NCBI RefSeq assembly: GCF_018785315.1 | Contig: NZ_WQPN01000025.1 | Location: 1 to 64,000 of the forward strand | DNA length: 64,000 nt | Direction: 5' to 3' | Source: Clostridium sp. MCC353 | GTDB taxonomy: Bacteria > Bacillota > Clostridia > Lachnospirales > Lachnospiraceae | Shown: positions 1 to 8,446 of the stretch, piece after piece | How the letters are laid out: each line of letters begins with the position of its first letter | How positions within the stretch are numbered: position 1 is the stretch's first letter | Program-made: the position numbers and the translations under genes | The notes under the pieces: generated by a model | What the model was told of the DNA's origin: nothing | Seen by the model: only the letters and a program-made list of their open reading frames with translations | Databases searched by the model: none

Positions 1-143
1 GTCTTTTTCTATTCCTGGAGCCTTAGTTTCACTTACGGTTGGAAGCTGGTTTTCATCCCCGAAGGATTCCCCTTGGCCCGTCCGCATCCAAACATCCAGT
101 CCGTCCCCTCGTCCCGCTTTCCTGCGTAACTTCCTCAACTAAA
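1..143. repeat. Long-hairpin element, copy A (right half, cut by window edge)
   Basis: This is the distal half of a large interspersed inverted-repeat element found again at 9501-9871 and 37220-37618. It shares the segments CTTACGGTTGGAAGC and CCTCGTCCCGCTTTCCTGCG with them and ends in GCGTAAC then CAACTAAA. It is especially close to the left arm of copy C read in reverse. The pairing arm and the central loops would lie before base 1. The GCGTAAC end sits 22 nt after the hsp20 stop codon at 153. Confidence 0.8.
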
Positions 144-152
144 TAAAGATTT

Positions 153-623
153 TCATCCCCCCTCAATTTGTATATAATTTTTATCTTCAACCATCGGCTG
201 CTCCCCTTTTTTGGGAAGGGACAGCTTTAGGGTACCATGTTTGAATTTTGCTTTTATGCCGTCTTCATCCACATTGCCGCCTATATAAAAGGTTCTTCTG
301 CACGCTCCGGCATAACGCTCTCTTCTTAAATATCTGCCTCTTTTCTTGTCTCCGTCATCCGGCAGGCCTTTTACCGCGCTGATGGTCAGATATCCATCGC
401 GGAGCTGTGCAGTCACCTCATCTTTTTTAAATCCAGGCAGGTCGATTTCCAGTTCGTAGCTGTTATCAGTTTCCCGGACATCAGTTTTCATCCATTTTCC
501 TATCTTATGGCGGCCGCTGTTTTTGAAAAACTCTTTTTCAAGCTTTTTATAAAATCTATCATCAAATGGGAAATCCATGAAATCATCAAACAATCTGTCT
601 TCTAATAAATCAGGCATTAACAT
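153..623 (-). CDS. Hsp20/alpha-crystallin family small heat-shock protein
   Basis: This is an ATP-independent holdase chaperone that binds unfolding proteins in the cytoplasm. The 156-residue product has a short N-terminal region and an alpha-crystallin domain from about residue 45 (ELEIDLPGFKKDEV) through GTLKLSLPK, then a C-terminal I-x-I motif (YIQIEGG). The start is set by GGAGG 8 nt upstream of the ATG. It is the second gene of a two-hsp20 operon, 68 nt behind the paralog at 692-1120, and probably shares that gene's CIRCE-controlled promoter. Compared with the paralog it has a longer, basic linker before the crystallin domain. The family assignment is secure. Confidence 0.95.
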   Translation of the reverse strand: MLMPDLLEDRLFDDFMDFPFDDRFYKKLEKEFFKNSGRHKIGKWMKTDVRETDNSYELEIDLPGFKKDEVTAQLRDGYLTISAVKGLPDDGDKKRGRYLRRERYAGACRRTFYIGGNVDEDGIKAKFKHGTLKLSLPKKGEQPMVEDKNYIQIEGG

Positions 624-691
624 AAGTCATACCTCCATTCCACAGTCAATCCCGGCTCAGCCAATTTTGTGCCTCAGGCCCGGTCAGCCGG

Positions 692-1120
692 TCAGCCTTC
701 GATTGCAATATACTTTTTCTCTTCCACCGCAGGTTTATTCTCCATCTTAGGAACTGTCAGCTTCAGAATACCGTCTTCAAATCTGGCCTTAATATCTTCT
801 TTTGTTACCGCTTCTCCTACATAGAAACTTCTGCTGCAGGAACCGGAATAACGCTCTCTGCGAATATATCTGCCGTTGCTGTCTTTCTCATCCTTACTGG
901 TATTGGATGATGCGTTAATGGTCAGATAACCGTCCTTTAACTCTGCCGTGATGTCGTCTTTCTTAAAGCCTGGAAGATCGATAGCCAATTCATAGCTGCC
1001 TTCCAGATCTTTAATATCGGTTTTCATCATGCTGTTTTTTGAGGTTCCGTAGCTGTTAAACGGAAAATCCATAAAATCGTCAAATAATCTTTCTCCAAAT
1101 ATGCTAGGCATTAACATCAT
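692..1120 (-). CDS. Hsp20/alpha-crystallin family small heat-shock protein
   Basis: The 142-residue product is a paralog of the downstream hsp20, with near-identical N-terminus (LFDDFMDFPF), the crystallin core ELAIDLPGFKKDDI, GILKLTVPK and C-terminal YIAIEG. It should act as an oligomeric holdase. It is the first gene behind a perfect-spacing SigA-type promoter (1159-1187) whose -35 box lies inside a CIRCE element, so HrcA repression relieved by heat stress is expected. An ATG two codons further in is possible; the upstream ATG is kept because AAGGAG lies before it. Two paralogs in tandem suggest hetero-oligomers, which is inference. Confidence 0.95.
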   Translation of the reverse strand: MMLMPSIFGERLFDDFMDFPFNSYGTSKNSMMKTDIKDLEGSYELAIDLPGFKKDDITAELKDGYLTINASSNTSKDEKDSNGRYIRRERYSGSCSRSFYVGEAVTKEDIKARFEDGILKLTVPKMENKPAVEEKKYIAIEG

Positions 1121-1158
1121 AAGTCATCGCTCCTTTTCTTTATCTTTGTTATAGCTGT

Positions 1159-1187
1159 ACTATAACACATATTATTAGCACTGTCAA
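1159..1187 (-). promoter_or_regulatory. SigA-type promoter of the hsp20 operon
   Basis: On the minus strand, TTGACA (1182-1187) is separated by exactly 17 nt from TATAGT (1159-1164). It lies 39 nt upstream of the first hsp20 ATG, and its -35 box is embedded in the CIRCE operator. Confidence 0.9.
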
Positions 1188-1201
1188 GCAGCGAGTGCTA
1201 A
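1175..1201. promoter_or_regulatory. CIRCE operator (HrcA binding site)
   Basis: The sequence TTAGCACTG, 9 nt, GAGTGCTAA matches the CIRCE consensus TTAGCACTC-N9-GAGTGCTAA with one mismatch. It overlaps the -35 region of the hsp20 promoter, where bound HrcA would block RNA polymerase. hrcA itself is not in the window. Confidence 0.93.
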
Positions 1202-1204
1202 TAT

Positions 1205-2437
1205 TCACATATTCTTCAAACTTTCAGAATTATCCGACATTTTATCCGTCATTTCCCGGGCAATCACGGCCCAGCGGCGCACCTTAGAAATAGTTTGTTC
1301 AATCGTTGGGCGGTCAAATGACGGCGCATTTACAGCACTTACTTTCAGCCCCATGCCGGATACATCACTGCGGCGGCAGCATTCCATTACATAGCGGAAC
1401 TTTTCTCTCATCTGTTCCGGACCGGCTCTTAAAATATCCAGTTCAGGATTCATGCAGATTTCCAGCGGAGCTTTATCCCGGAAGGCGCAGCCCGCCTCAT
1501 AGATATCCGTCCACGGCCCTACATTAAACATGGCAAGGCGGTCCAGTTTCGCTATGTCGGATACCATTTTTGTCACATTTCCACAGCTATGCCAGTAGCT
1601 GATCCCGCCGTGGTACTTGGACAATTCCTGTTCGTATGGAAATATCATATCGTGGTAAAGTTTTGGCGAGATGGTGGGTACGTTAACCTCATCGTTAAAC
1701 AAGCTGCCTGGATGACGGGGAATTTTCAGGTAGGAGTGCATTTGGTCGAACCAATGTTTTCTGGCATCGGTGACCAGACGAAGCTGCTGATGCGCGAAAT
1801 CCGGGTCTCCGGCCATGTCCATTAAAAAATCCCCATACCCTCTCAAATAAATGGCAACGCCAAACACGCTTCTGATCCATTCGGGAAACAGAATCTCAAA
1901 ATCATCATCCACAAGCTCCAATGCTTCTTCATATGCCCGGATCAGCCATGGCATGATTCCACTCTTATAGAAATCCACCGGCTGGATCTTTTTTATATCT
2001 TCCGGTTCCCGTATAATGGGTTCCGTCACTATGCAGGGATCAGCATCTTTTGAATAAATAGCTTTTACCCCGAAAATCGTACCTTCCAATACCGTACTAC
2101 CCCACATGGGCAGCCATTTTTCTAAAAATGTATCATCAGGGAAGTTTTTAAACCGGAATATCATGATCCTGAGATAATTTTCCACAAATACCTCAGCGTT
2201 AAAATAATATTCATTAATGTCAAATCCAAAGTATTTTGACCATGTAAGGGTCTGGATATCCGCTGTAAACGGCACTTGTCCCTCCTGCCAGGAACGGTCT
2301 GACTTAGGGGCAGCCCTCCACTGTTCCCTGCTGCAGTGATCCAGCCCTTTCCACATGGAACGGCGGCGGCGGTTTTCGTCGCTTTCCTCTAATCGCCTGT
2401 ATTCGTCCATCAGGCGCCGTATTTCGTCATTTTTCAT
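1205..2437 (-). CDS. Uroporphyrinogen decarboxylase-family protein (MtaA/MtbA-like methyltransferase)
   Basis: The 410-residue product belongs to the URO-D superfamily (TIM barrel). The motif H283-S-C285-G matches the H-x-C zinc ligands of corrinoid-dependent methyltransferases of the MtaA/MtbA/CmuA type, which makes methyl transfer more likely than haem synthesis. The start chosen is the ATG preceded by GGGAG; a longer reading frame would begin inside a transcription terminator. It lies downstream of the sulfatase and tct transporter genes, separated by that terminator, so it may be expressed by read-through. No corrinoid protein or corrinoid activator lies nearby, so the substrate is unknown. 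A second family member sits at 26331-27299 in another sugar operon. Confidence 0.8.
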   Translation of the reverse strand: MKNDEIRRLMDEYRRLEESDENRRRRSMWKGLDHCSREQWRAAPKSDRSWQEGQVPFTADIQTLTWSKYFGFDINEYYFNAEVFVENYLRIMIFRFKNFPDDTFLEKWLPMWGSTVLEGTIFGVKAIYSKDADPCIVTEPIIREPEDIKKIQPVDFYKSGIMPWLIRAYEEALELVDDDFEILFPEWIRSVFGVAIYLRGYGDFLMDMAGDPDFAHQQLRLVTDARKHWFDQMHSYLKIPRHPGSLFNDEVNVPTISPKLYHDMIFPYEQELSKYHGGISYWHSCGNVTKMVSDIAKLDRLAMFNVGPWTDIYEAGCAFRDKAPLEICMNPELDILRAGPEQMREKFRYVMECCRRSDVSGMGLKVSAVNAPSFDRPTIEQTISKVRRWAVIAREMTDKMSDNSESLKNM

Positions 2438-2468
2438 ATACTGCTCCCTTCTAAAACATCCAGATAGT

Positions 2469-2500
2469 AAAAAAGAGGGCCAAATCCAGGATCTGGCCCC
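2469..2500 (-). terminator. Rho-independent terminator between sulfatase and URO-D genes
   Basis: Read on the minus strand, GGGCCAGATCC pairs with GGATTTGGCCC (one G-U pair, tight loop) and is followed by C and six T. It would end or attenuate the tct-sulfatase transcript before the URO-D-family gene. Confidence 0.8.
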
Positions 2501-2524
2501 TGCCAAACAACGAATGTTTCCTCT

Positions 2525-3892
2525 TTATATAATATGTAATTTTTGTATCCTGTTTTGGTCCCTTTCATGGGTGTATTGGGACATTCGGATGCGGTTGTCC
2601 AGTATTTGGGCGGTCAAATCGTGCGCCGCCCGGGAATAAAGCGGATTTCCGGCCAGATTCCCGCATTCCTGAGGATCTGATATCAGGTTGAACAGGTACT
2701 GTACGCCGCCCTGCTGGGGATCATAAATCATTTTCCATCCGGGCGTCCGTATCATCACACCTGTGCCCAACTCTGAAATTACGGCTTTATGGGAAGATCC
2801 CCGCCGCTCCTGCATTACCGGCAGTAAATCTCTTCCAAACCTGCGGCCGTCTTCCGCCGTTTTTACTCCCGCCAGCTCCAGAACCGTTGGGTACAAATCC
2901 AGAAGGGATACCAGGGCCCTGCATTTTTTATTGCCGTTCATCATGGTGTCCCTGGGAATTCCCGGTCCTGCAAGAATCAGCGGAACCCCCACGCTGCCCT
3001 CATAAAAACAGCGCTTGTCCCAAATCCCATGGTCCCCCAGATTATCGCCGTGATCAGAAGTGAAAATGAACACGGTATTTTCGTATTGGCCTTTTTTCTT
3101 GAAAAGCTCCAGCATTTTCCCGATATATCCGTCAATAATTGCGCATTTCTGAAGATAATGAGCCCGGCGCGTCCGGCAGTCTTTTGTGTCCGGCGCATCT
3201 ATGGGCAGAAAAACATCTTCCGGCTTAATCGTCAAATCTCCCGGATGCCAGAGCGGCGGATGAGGGCCGATGAAAGACCATTGGAAATAAAGAGGTTTTT
3301 TAAATTCACAGCGGCTGATAAAATCAGTACCACTCTCATAGATAAAATGTTCTGCCGTATAGGGTTCTTCAAAAATATGGTTGAAAAAATTATCGCCGTG
3401 GTTTGGGTTTACAGAAACAGAGCCGAACATTTCCAAAAGCCCGTGTTTCTCCAAAAAATGCGTATAATCGTCGCTGTTGGACTGGTTTTCCCCATCATCC
3501 AAAACCTGCACAACCGTGTCGAATCCATATCCGCCTATCACGCTGCCATCGTTTGTGATGTCACGGAACTTTCCATAGCTGTCTATAAAATGGTGTTTGC
3601 CTATCATTGCGGTTTCATATCCATTTTCCCGGAGCAGGTTGGGGTAAGTTTGGAGCCTTATTTCGTCCCTCACAGGCTCGGCCCCATTGCCGCAGATTCC
3701 CGTCTGATGAGGTAAGAGGCCGGTTATGATGGAAACCCGCGCCGGCTGGCAGAGGGGGGCGGGGGTATAAGCATTGGTGAAACAGGTCCCTTTTGCAGCC
3801 AGTTTTTGTAAATTGGGCATATAGTCAAGGGCCTCTCTCCGGCACTGGTCTGTCATGATCAGGACAATATTAGGTTTTGTACTCTCTTTCAC
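2525..3892 (-). CDS. Sulfatase (Cys-type, formylglycine-dependent)
   Basis: This enzyme hydrolyses sulfate esters, probably on a sugar. The 455-residue product carries C48-Q-P-A-R52, the site at which Cys is oxidised to formylglycine; in anaerobes this is done by a radical-SAM maturase that is not in this window. Metal-site motifs NIVLIMTDQ near the N-terminus, IGKHHF near residue 100 and TSDHGDNLGDHG are intact. There is no signal peptide, so it acts in the cytoplasm on imported sugars. The start is GTG, 1 nt after the tctA stop codon, with GGAGGG upstream, so it is translationally coupled to the tripartite transporter. The substrate cannot be told. Confidence 0.93.
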   Translation of the reverse strand: MKESTKPNIVLIMTDQCRREALDYMPNLQKLAAKGTCFTNAYTPAPLCQPARVSIITGLLPHQTGICGNGAEPVRDEIRLQTYPNLLRENGYETAMIGKHHFIDSYGKFRDITNDGSVIGGYGFDTVVQVLDDGENQSNSDDYTHFLEKHGLLEMFGSVSVNPNHGDNFFNHIFEEPYTAEHFIYESGTDFISRCEFKKPLYFQWSFIGPHPPLWHPGDLTIKPEDVFLPIDAPDTKDCRTRRAHYLQKCAIIDGYIGKMLELFKKKGQYENTVFIFTSDHGDNLGDHGIWDKRCFYEGSVGVPLILAGPGIPRDTMMNGNKKCRALVSLLDLYPTVLELAGVKTAEDGRRFGRDLLPVMQERRGSSHKAVISELGTGVMIRTPGWKMIYDPQQGGVQYLFNLISDPQECGNLAGNPLYSRAAHDLTAQILDNRIRMSQYTHERDQNRIQKLHII

Positions 3893-3893
3893 A

Positions 3894-5402
3894 TTATTTT
3901 CCCTCCGTTTTCCCGGACTTAGCCGTAGTTCTGAAATTGCCTGCGAACATCAGGACAGCTAACAGGATAACTGCCACAGAAAGAGGCCTTGTAAACATAT
4001 ATTGGAATACCGAAATATTTTTCGCTCCGGCAATCAGCATAGAATTGCGCAGATTCACCTCGATCAGTTTGCCTAAAATCAGCCCCAGCAGGACAGGCGG
4101 CGCCGGAATCCCGCATCTGGAAAATATTATGCCCAAAAATCCGCACACGACCGCAACCGCCATATCATATACGCTGTTGCGGGCGCTGTACGCTCCGATC
4201 AGGGAGCTGACAATAACAACGGGTATGATGTACCGGATCTTGATCTTTAATATCTGGGAAAACAGGGGAACTCCGCAGACCCCTATCACCCCCATGGCAA
4301 CCACTGCAAACATCATTCCAATGGTAAAGCTGTACGCCAGTCCAGGCGTTTCTCCAAACAGCTTAGGCCCCGGTGTGATCCCATGGATCAGGATCGCGCT
4401 GTAGATAATGGCCGCCGTGGCCGAACCCGGAATTCCCAGGGCCAGAAGAGGGATCAGGGAACCGCCTACCGCGGCATTATTGGAACTTTCCGCCGCAATA
4501 ATGCCGTTTTCATTACCCTGCCCAAAAGGCGTCTCATCTTTTTTGCAATTCCGCTTCGCCTCCCCATAGGATACAAAGGATGAAATGGCGCCGCCGGTAC
4601 CGGGTAAAATCCCGATCCAAATGCCGATCAGCGTGGATTTGATGAGAACCGGCATTTTTTTAGACATTTTGACAATCACATCCGTAACCCTGGCCTTTTC
4701 CAGAGCTACCCCTGCGCTGCTCTGGCTCTTATCCGCCCCTTTGCACTGACGCACCATCTCAGCCAGTGCAAAAAAGCCGACAATTGCAGGAATCAGGCCA
4801 ATTCCTGATGAAAGAGCCCCGATTCCAAAGGTCAAACGGGTATTTCCGGTTAGGGAATCCACCCCGATCATGCTAAGGAACACACCGAACAGAGCAGCAA
4901 AACAGCCCTTTATAACACTCTTTCCTGACAAACTCCCCACCACCGCCAGGCCGGCAACCGCTATCAGAAACATTTCCGGGGGCCCGAATTTTAATGCGAT
5001 TCCGGCCAATAGCGGCGCAAAGAAAATCAAAACAAACACCCCGCATAAACCGCCGAACACGGAAGACAGGATCGAATAATACAACGCCTCTCTCCCTCTC
5101 CCTTTTTTAGCCATAGCATTGCCTTCAATGGCGGTGCAGGCTGCCTCGCTGGAGCCGGGTACATTGATCAGTATTCCTGAAATAGAGCCGCCATAAGAAG
5201 ATCCCATATAGATGGACCCCAGCAGTAAAAGGCTGTGGACAGGGCTGAGACCATAAGTGGCCGGCAGCAATACGGCGATGCAGATAGATCCGTTAAGCCC
5301 GGGTATGGCCCCAAATACAACTCCGAGAACTGCGCCCAGAAGGGTGATCAATATGGTGCCAGGGGACAACAGTTCCTTAAATACGGTTAAGATAATTTCC
5401 AT
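3894..5402 (-). CDS. tctA: Tripartite tricarboxylate transporter, large permease (TctA family)
   Basis: This is the roughly 12-helix permease of a TTT secondary transporter, which takes up carboxylates delivered by a periplasmic-type binding protein. The about 502-residue product has the family motif GAIPGLNG near residue 35 and glycine/proline-rich segments such as GILPGTGG. Two ATGs compete; the second (at 5402) is preferred because GGAAGG precedes it by 6 nt, whereas the first abuts the ribosome site. It is in one operon with tctB and tctC upstream and a sulfatase directly downstream, so the transported acid may be a sulfated or uronic sugar; that link is inference. Confidence 0.93.
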   Translation of the reverse strand: MEIILTVFKELLSPGTILITLLGAVLGVVFGAIPGLNGSICIAVLLPATYGLSPVHSLLLLGSIYMGSSYGGSISGILINVPGSSEAACTAIEGNAMAKKGRGREALYYSILSSVFGGLCGVFVLIFFAPLLAGIALKFGPPEMFLIAVAGLAVVGSLSGKSVIKGCFAALFGVFLSMIGVDSLTGNTRLTFGIGALSSGIGLIPAIVGFFALAEMVRQCKGADKSQSSAGVALEKARVTDVIVKMSKKMPVLIKSTLIGIWIGILPGTGGAISSFVSYGEAKRNCKKDETPFGQGNENGIIAAESSNNAAVGGSLIPLLALGIPGSATAAIIYSAILIHGITPGPKLFGETPGLAYSFTIGMMFAVVAMGVIGVCGVPLFSQILKIKIRYIIPVVIVSSLIGAYSARNSVYDMAVAVVCGFLGIIFSRCGIPAPPVLLGLILGKLIEVNLRNSMLIAGAKNISVFQYMFTRPLSVAVILLAVLMFAGNFRTTAKSGKTEGK

Positions 5403-5439
5403 TTGCATCCTTCCCGCGGATCAGGCCCTGAGCTCTTTA

Positions 5440-6414
5440 TTATTTACTGGCCTGCCAGGTTTCCAGTCCGCTTTTTATCCGTTTTATATTATCGAGAATA
5501 TAGGTTCCGGCTTCTTCTCCGCCTTTATAAGCAGGTATCGCGTCGATGGCTTCCAGGCTGTCTTTGAACTCCTGGCTGTTACCCACCTTGTCCAGGGCGG
5601 CTCTGAGCGTTGTCAGAACTTGTTCAGGCGCTCCCTTAGGCATAATCAGAATGAAATTCTGTACAATATTCACATCGTATCCGCTTTCTATAAACGTCGG
5701 AACATCCATGCAGGTAGGCAGCCTGTCAGGGCTTGTCACCCCAACCACTTTCAGCCCCTGGTCCACAGCCTGCTGGTAGAATTGAGCCGTGAGAAGGCCG
5801 ATGTCCACATGTCCTCCGGCGATGGAGGCCAGGTTATTGGCTCCGCTGTCATTTACAATCTGTGTGAACCCTGTTCCTGTATTCACTTCCAGGGTGGACA
5901 TCACTTCCGCAATTCCTGACGGCGTTCCCAGGGTCAGCTTCCCCGGATTGGCCAGCGCATATTCCATCACTTCCTGAAGGGTGTTAAACGTACTGTTTTT
6001 ACCTAAAACCATGATGTAAGCTGTCATATTGGTTGCCGCCAGATACTCCCAGCTGTCCTCCGTATATTTGGTGTCTGTGTACAAAACAGAATGGATGGCC
6101 TGAACCGTATCCGCAGACAGGTCAATGGTATATCCGTCCGGTTTTGAGGCGGCTGTCTCGTTAAGGCCAACTACCCCGTCACCTCCGGTTTTATTGACTA
6201 CCACAACGGGAATACCCAGCTCCTTTTCCAGCAGGGGTGCAATGGCCCTGGCAGTCAGGTCGCTTCCGCCTCCGGCCGCCCTCTCCACGATAATAGTTAC
6301 GCTTTTGTTTTTATCCGGGTACTTCTCTTCCCGTTTTGAACACCCGGCCAAGCCGGTGATGGCCAAAACAATGGCGGCAGCCAGAAAAAAGCAAATTTTG
6401 TTCTTTTTCAGCAT
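5440..6414 (-). CDS. tctC: Tripartite tricarboxylate transporter substrate-binding lipoprotein (TctC/Bug family)
   Basis: The 324-residue product is the extracytoplasmic receptor of the TTT system. Its lipoprotein signal ends in L-A-G-C25, so the mature protein is anchored to the outer face of the membrane. The Bug-family core follows: VTIIVERAAGGGSDLTAR near residue 40, then NKTGGDGVVGL. Receptors of this family bind carboxylates through a water-bridged carboxylate pocket. GGAGG lies 9 nt before the ATG. It sits between tctB (45 nt upstream) and tctA. The ligand is unknown. Confidence 0.93.
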   Translation of the reverse strand: MLKKNKICFFLAAAIVLAITGLAGCSKREEKYPDKNKSVTIIVERAAGGGSDLTARAIAPLLEKELGIPVVVVNKTGGDGVVGLNETAASKPDGYTIDLSADTVQAIHSVLYTDTKYTEDSWEYLAATNMTAYIMVLGKNSTFNTLQEVMEYALANPGKLTLGTPSGIAEVMSTLEVNTGTGFTQIVNDSGANNLASIAGGHVDIGLLTAQFYQQAVDQGLKVVGVTSPDRLPTCMDVPTFIESGYDVNIVQNFILIMPKGAPEQVLTTLRAALDKVGNSQEFKDSLEAIDAIPAYKGGEEAGTYILDNIKRIKSGLETWQASK

Positions 6415-6459
6415 AATAAGTTACCTCCTCATTTTATTTCACTGGTTACCAGTTACAAA

Positions 6460-6930
6460 TTAAATCAGCAGACCGGCGGGCGTGGGGATATGCAGGATCA
6501 GGTGGAATATGACGAACAATACCGCCACAGCCGCAAGACAGAAAACAGCATTGGAAATCAGCGTTTTCTTAAATGTATCCCGCTTTATTACCAGGAAACA
6601 GACCCCCAGCATGCACAGGTAGAGAGAGACATAAAAGCCCAGTATTTTAATTAAAGCGGCTGTCAATCCCATAATGAAAAAAATTAAAAGTTCAAGCCTG
6701 TTCAAAAGTTTTACTGTTTTATCCGGTTCTTCTTTATCCTTTTTTAATGATAAAACCAGGTTTCCGGCCCCGATAACGATAAAGCAGGCTCCCGTTAGCA
6801 CAGGAAACAATCTGACCCCCGGATTATATCTGACGGACGGTACAAGGATGCACAGGCCCAAAATAAATATAGCTATGGAAATCCGGCACTCATGGTTATT
6901 TATTTTCTTTAGAGCAGACACCCGGTTCAT
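6460..6930 (-). CDS. tctB: Tripartite tricarboxylate transporter small permease (TctB family)
   Basis: The 156-residue product has four hydrophobic segments (about residues 17-33, 38-58, 80-105 and 118-150), the layout of TctB/DUF1468 small subunits. It is poorly conserved in sequence, so the call leans on topology and on its place before tctC and tctA. GGAGGG precedes the ATG. It is the first gene of the operon and is divergent from the LacI-type regulator, which is the obvious candidate repressor. Confidence 0.88.
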   Translation of the reverse strand: MNRVSALKKINNHECRISIAIFILGLCILVPSVRYNPGVRLFPVLTGACFIVIGAGNLVLSLKKDKEEPDKTVKLLNRLELLIFFIMGLTAALIKILGFYVSLYLCMLGVCFLVIKRDTFKKTLISNAVFCLAAVAVLFVIFHLILHIPTPAGLLI

Positions 6931-7220
6931 AATTGCCCTCCTTTTTTATTAGTTATATTATTAGCAATTTATTAATACTTTTATTAGCATTATTTCCACT
7001 TAAATATTAACATATTACAAATACTATGTCAAATAAAAACGCATTTTTCGTATGTTTTATCAAGTATTCTTATTTATACTATTATTAAATCTTCAAATTT
7101 TATTAGTAATATTTTATTAATTTATCAGAAATAGAATTAAGCTGCAATTGATTTTCAGCAGGAGATAAGCTAATATATATTTATAACTATTAATCTTATA
7201 AAAGGACTTGATAAACAACC
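6931..7220. promoter_or_regulatory. AT-rich divergent control region between tct operon and lacI-type gene
   Basis: This 290-bp spacer is very AT-rich. For the rightward lacI-type gene, TTGATT (7148-7153) and TAATAT (7171-7176) are spaced by 17 nt. TTATTAGCA occurs twice close to the tctB start (around 6959-6995), and AGTAT/ATACT half-sites lie around 7065-7080. A LacI operator is expected here but none can be singled out by eye. Confidence 0.5.
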
Positions 7221-8291
7221 ATGCAGAAATCAAACAATAAAAAAAAGGTTACCACCATTGACATTGCAAAGTTGTCCGGTGTCTCCCAGTCTACGGTTTC
7301 CTTTGTTTTAAACAACAAAGAGGGTATATCCATCTCAGAGGAGACCAGGAAAAAGGTGCTGGACTGCGCCCGGTCTTTGGGTTATATCCATAAGTCCGCC
7401 GGTTCCCGCACCAAAAAGCAAAATCCGGTTATCGGATATGTTTTTCCGTCTTTTGCCAATATCTTTCATTTCATGGCCGCCCAGATCATTGACAGCGAGG
7501 CCGGAAAACAGGGCTGTCACACCGTCTTATGCAACACCAGGAGGGAGCGGCAAGGGGAAGCGGAACAGGTGGAATGGCTGATCAGTCAAAAAGTGGACGG
7601 AATCATCTATTCCTATAATCCCATAGAACTGGATCTGATCGAATCCTACAGCCGCCAAATCCCTATTGTGATTTTGGCTGAAAAAAACTATGACATCAAT
7701 ATTAATACCGTATCGTTAAACAGCTTTAAATCCGGAGAACTGATTGCAGAGCACTTGATAGAATCAGGCCATAGAAAGTTCGCTTTTATAACCACGCCTT
7801 TATCCAGCCGGGCGATCTCACGGAAACTGCGTTTTGAAGGCGTGCTCTCCACCTTAAAAAAACATGGCCTGGATCATAATTTGGTAATCTGCCAGGCGGA
7901 AAAGGAAAATGAAGCGCTTAGCGGCTGCGGGGACGAAGCCAACACCGGATATACCCTGACTCAGGATTTACTGTCCCGCCGAAATGACATCACAGCTATC
8001 ATCGGATTGAACGATATGTTCGCTATAGGAATCTGTAAGGCGCTGAATGAAGCAGGAATCAGGATACCGGAAGATATATCGGTATGCGGTTTTGACAACC
8101 TCTTCCTTTCAGACTATATTTTTCCTTCTCTCACTACAGTGGATCATTTTCTGCCCCACCGATGCAGGGCCGCCCTTGACATGCTGATTGACCACACATC
8201 TTCGGCAGGCAGCGATATCATTAAAATAGAATATGATCCAAAACTGATCATCAGAGGCTCTACAGGCCCGGCAAAAAATAAGGGACTGTGA
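7221..8291 (+). CDS. LacI-family transcriptional regulator
   Basis: The 356-residue product has an N-terminal LacI helix-turn-helix (about residues 9-60, TTIDIAKLSGVSQSTVSFVLN) and a periplasmic-binding-protein-like effector domain (about 68-350). The motif ISVCGFDNLFLSDYIFPSLTTV is typical of the C-terminal subdomain. It is divergent from tctB and most likely represses the tct-sulfatase operon until an imported sugar acid or catabolite binds. Ribosome site AAAGGA is unusually far (14 nt) from the ATG, hinting at weak translation. Confidence 0.93.
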   Translation: MQKSNNKKKVTTIDIAKLSGVSQSTVSFVLNNKEGISISEETRKKVLDCARSLGYIHKSAGSRTKKQNPVIGYVFPSFANIFHFMAAQIIDSEAGKQGCHTVLCNTRRERQGEAEQVEWLISQKVDGIIYSYNPIELDLIESYSRQIPIVILAEKNYDININTVSLNSFKSGELIAEHLIESGHRKFAFITTPLSSRAISRKLRFEGVLSTLKKHGLDHNLVICQAEKENEALSGCGDEANTGYTLTQDLLSRRNDITAIIGLNDMFAIGICKALNEAGIRIPEDISVCGFDNLFLSDYIFPSLTTVDHFLPHRCRAALDMLIDHTSSAGSDIIKIEYDPKLIIRGSTGPAKNKGL

Positions 8292-8329
8292 ACAGCAGCA
8301 AAAAATAATGAAGTTCTTTATTTTCCATA

Positions 8330-8360
8330 TTGACTCTCACGCATGGTGATAGTGTACAGT
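8330..8360 (+). promoter_or_regulatory. MerR-type promoter/operator of the MerR-TipAS gene
   Basis: TTGACT (8330-8335) and TACAGT (8355-8360) are separated by 19 nt, the long spacer diagnostic of MerR-activated promoters. Within the spacer lies a dyad, ACTCTCAC-N5-GTGATAGT (8333-8353, 7 of 8 positions symmetric), the expected MerR operator. It lies 87 nt upstream of the merR-type ATG, implying autoregulation. Confidence 0.85.
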
Positions 8361-8446
8361 TGTAATCAGAGAACAGGCCGCTGAATGCTTCACTGCCGGC
8401 AGGGCATAACCGGCCGCACTCAATTTTATTTAAGAGGTGATTTGAT

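Noticed and set aside
153-1120. Assembly duplication of hsp20
   Set aside because: The two copies differ through most of their length, so they are real paralogs.
3029-3715. 228-codon plus-strand ORF opposite the sulfatase
   Set aside because: Shadow frame of a clear sulfatase gene; no family resemblance and no ribosome site.
5257-5919. 220-codon plus-strand ORF across tctA and tctC
   Set aside because: Shadow frame over two real genes on the other strand.
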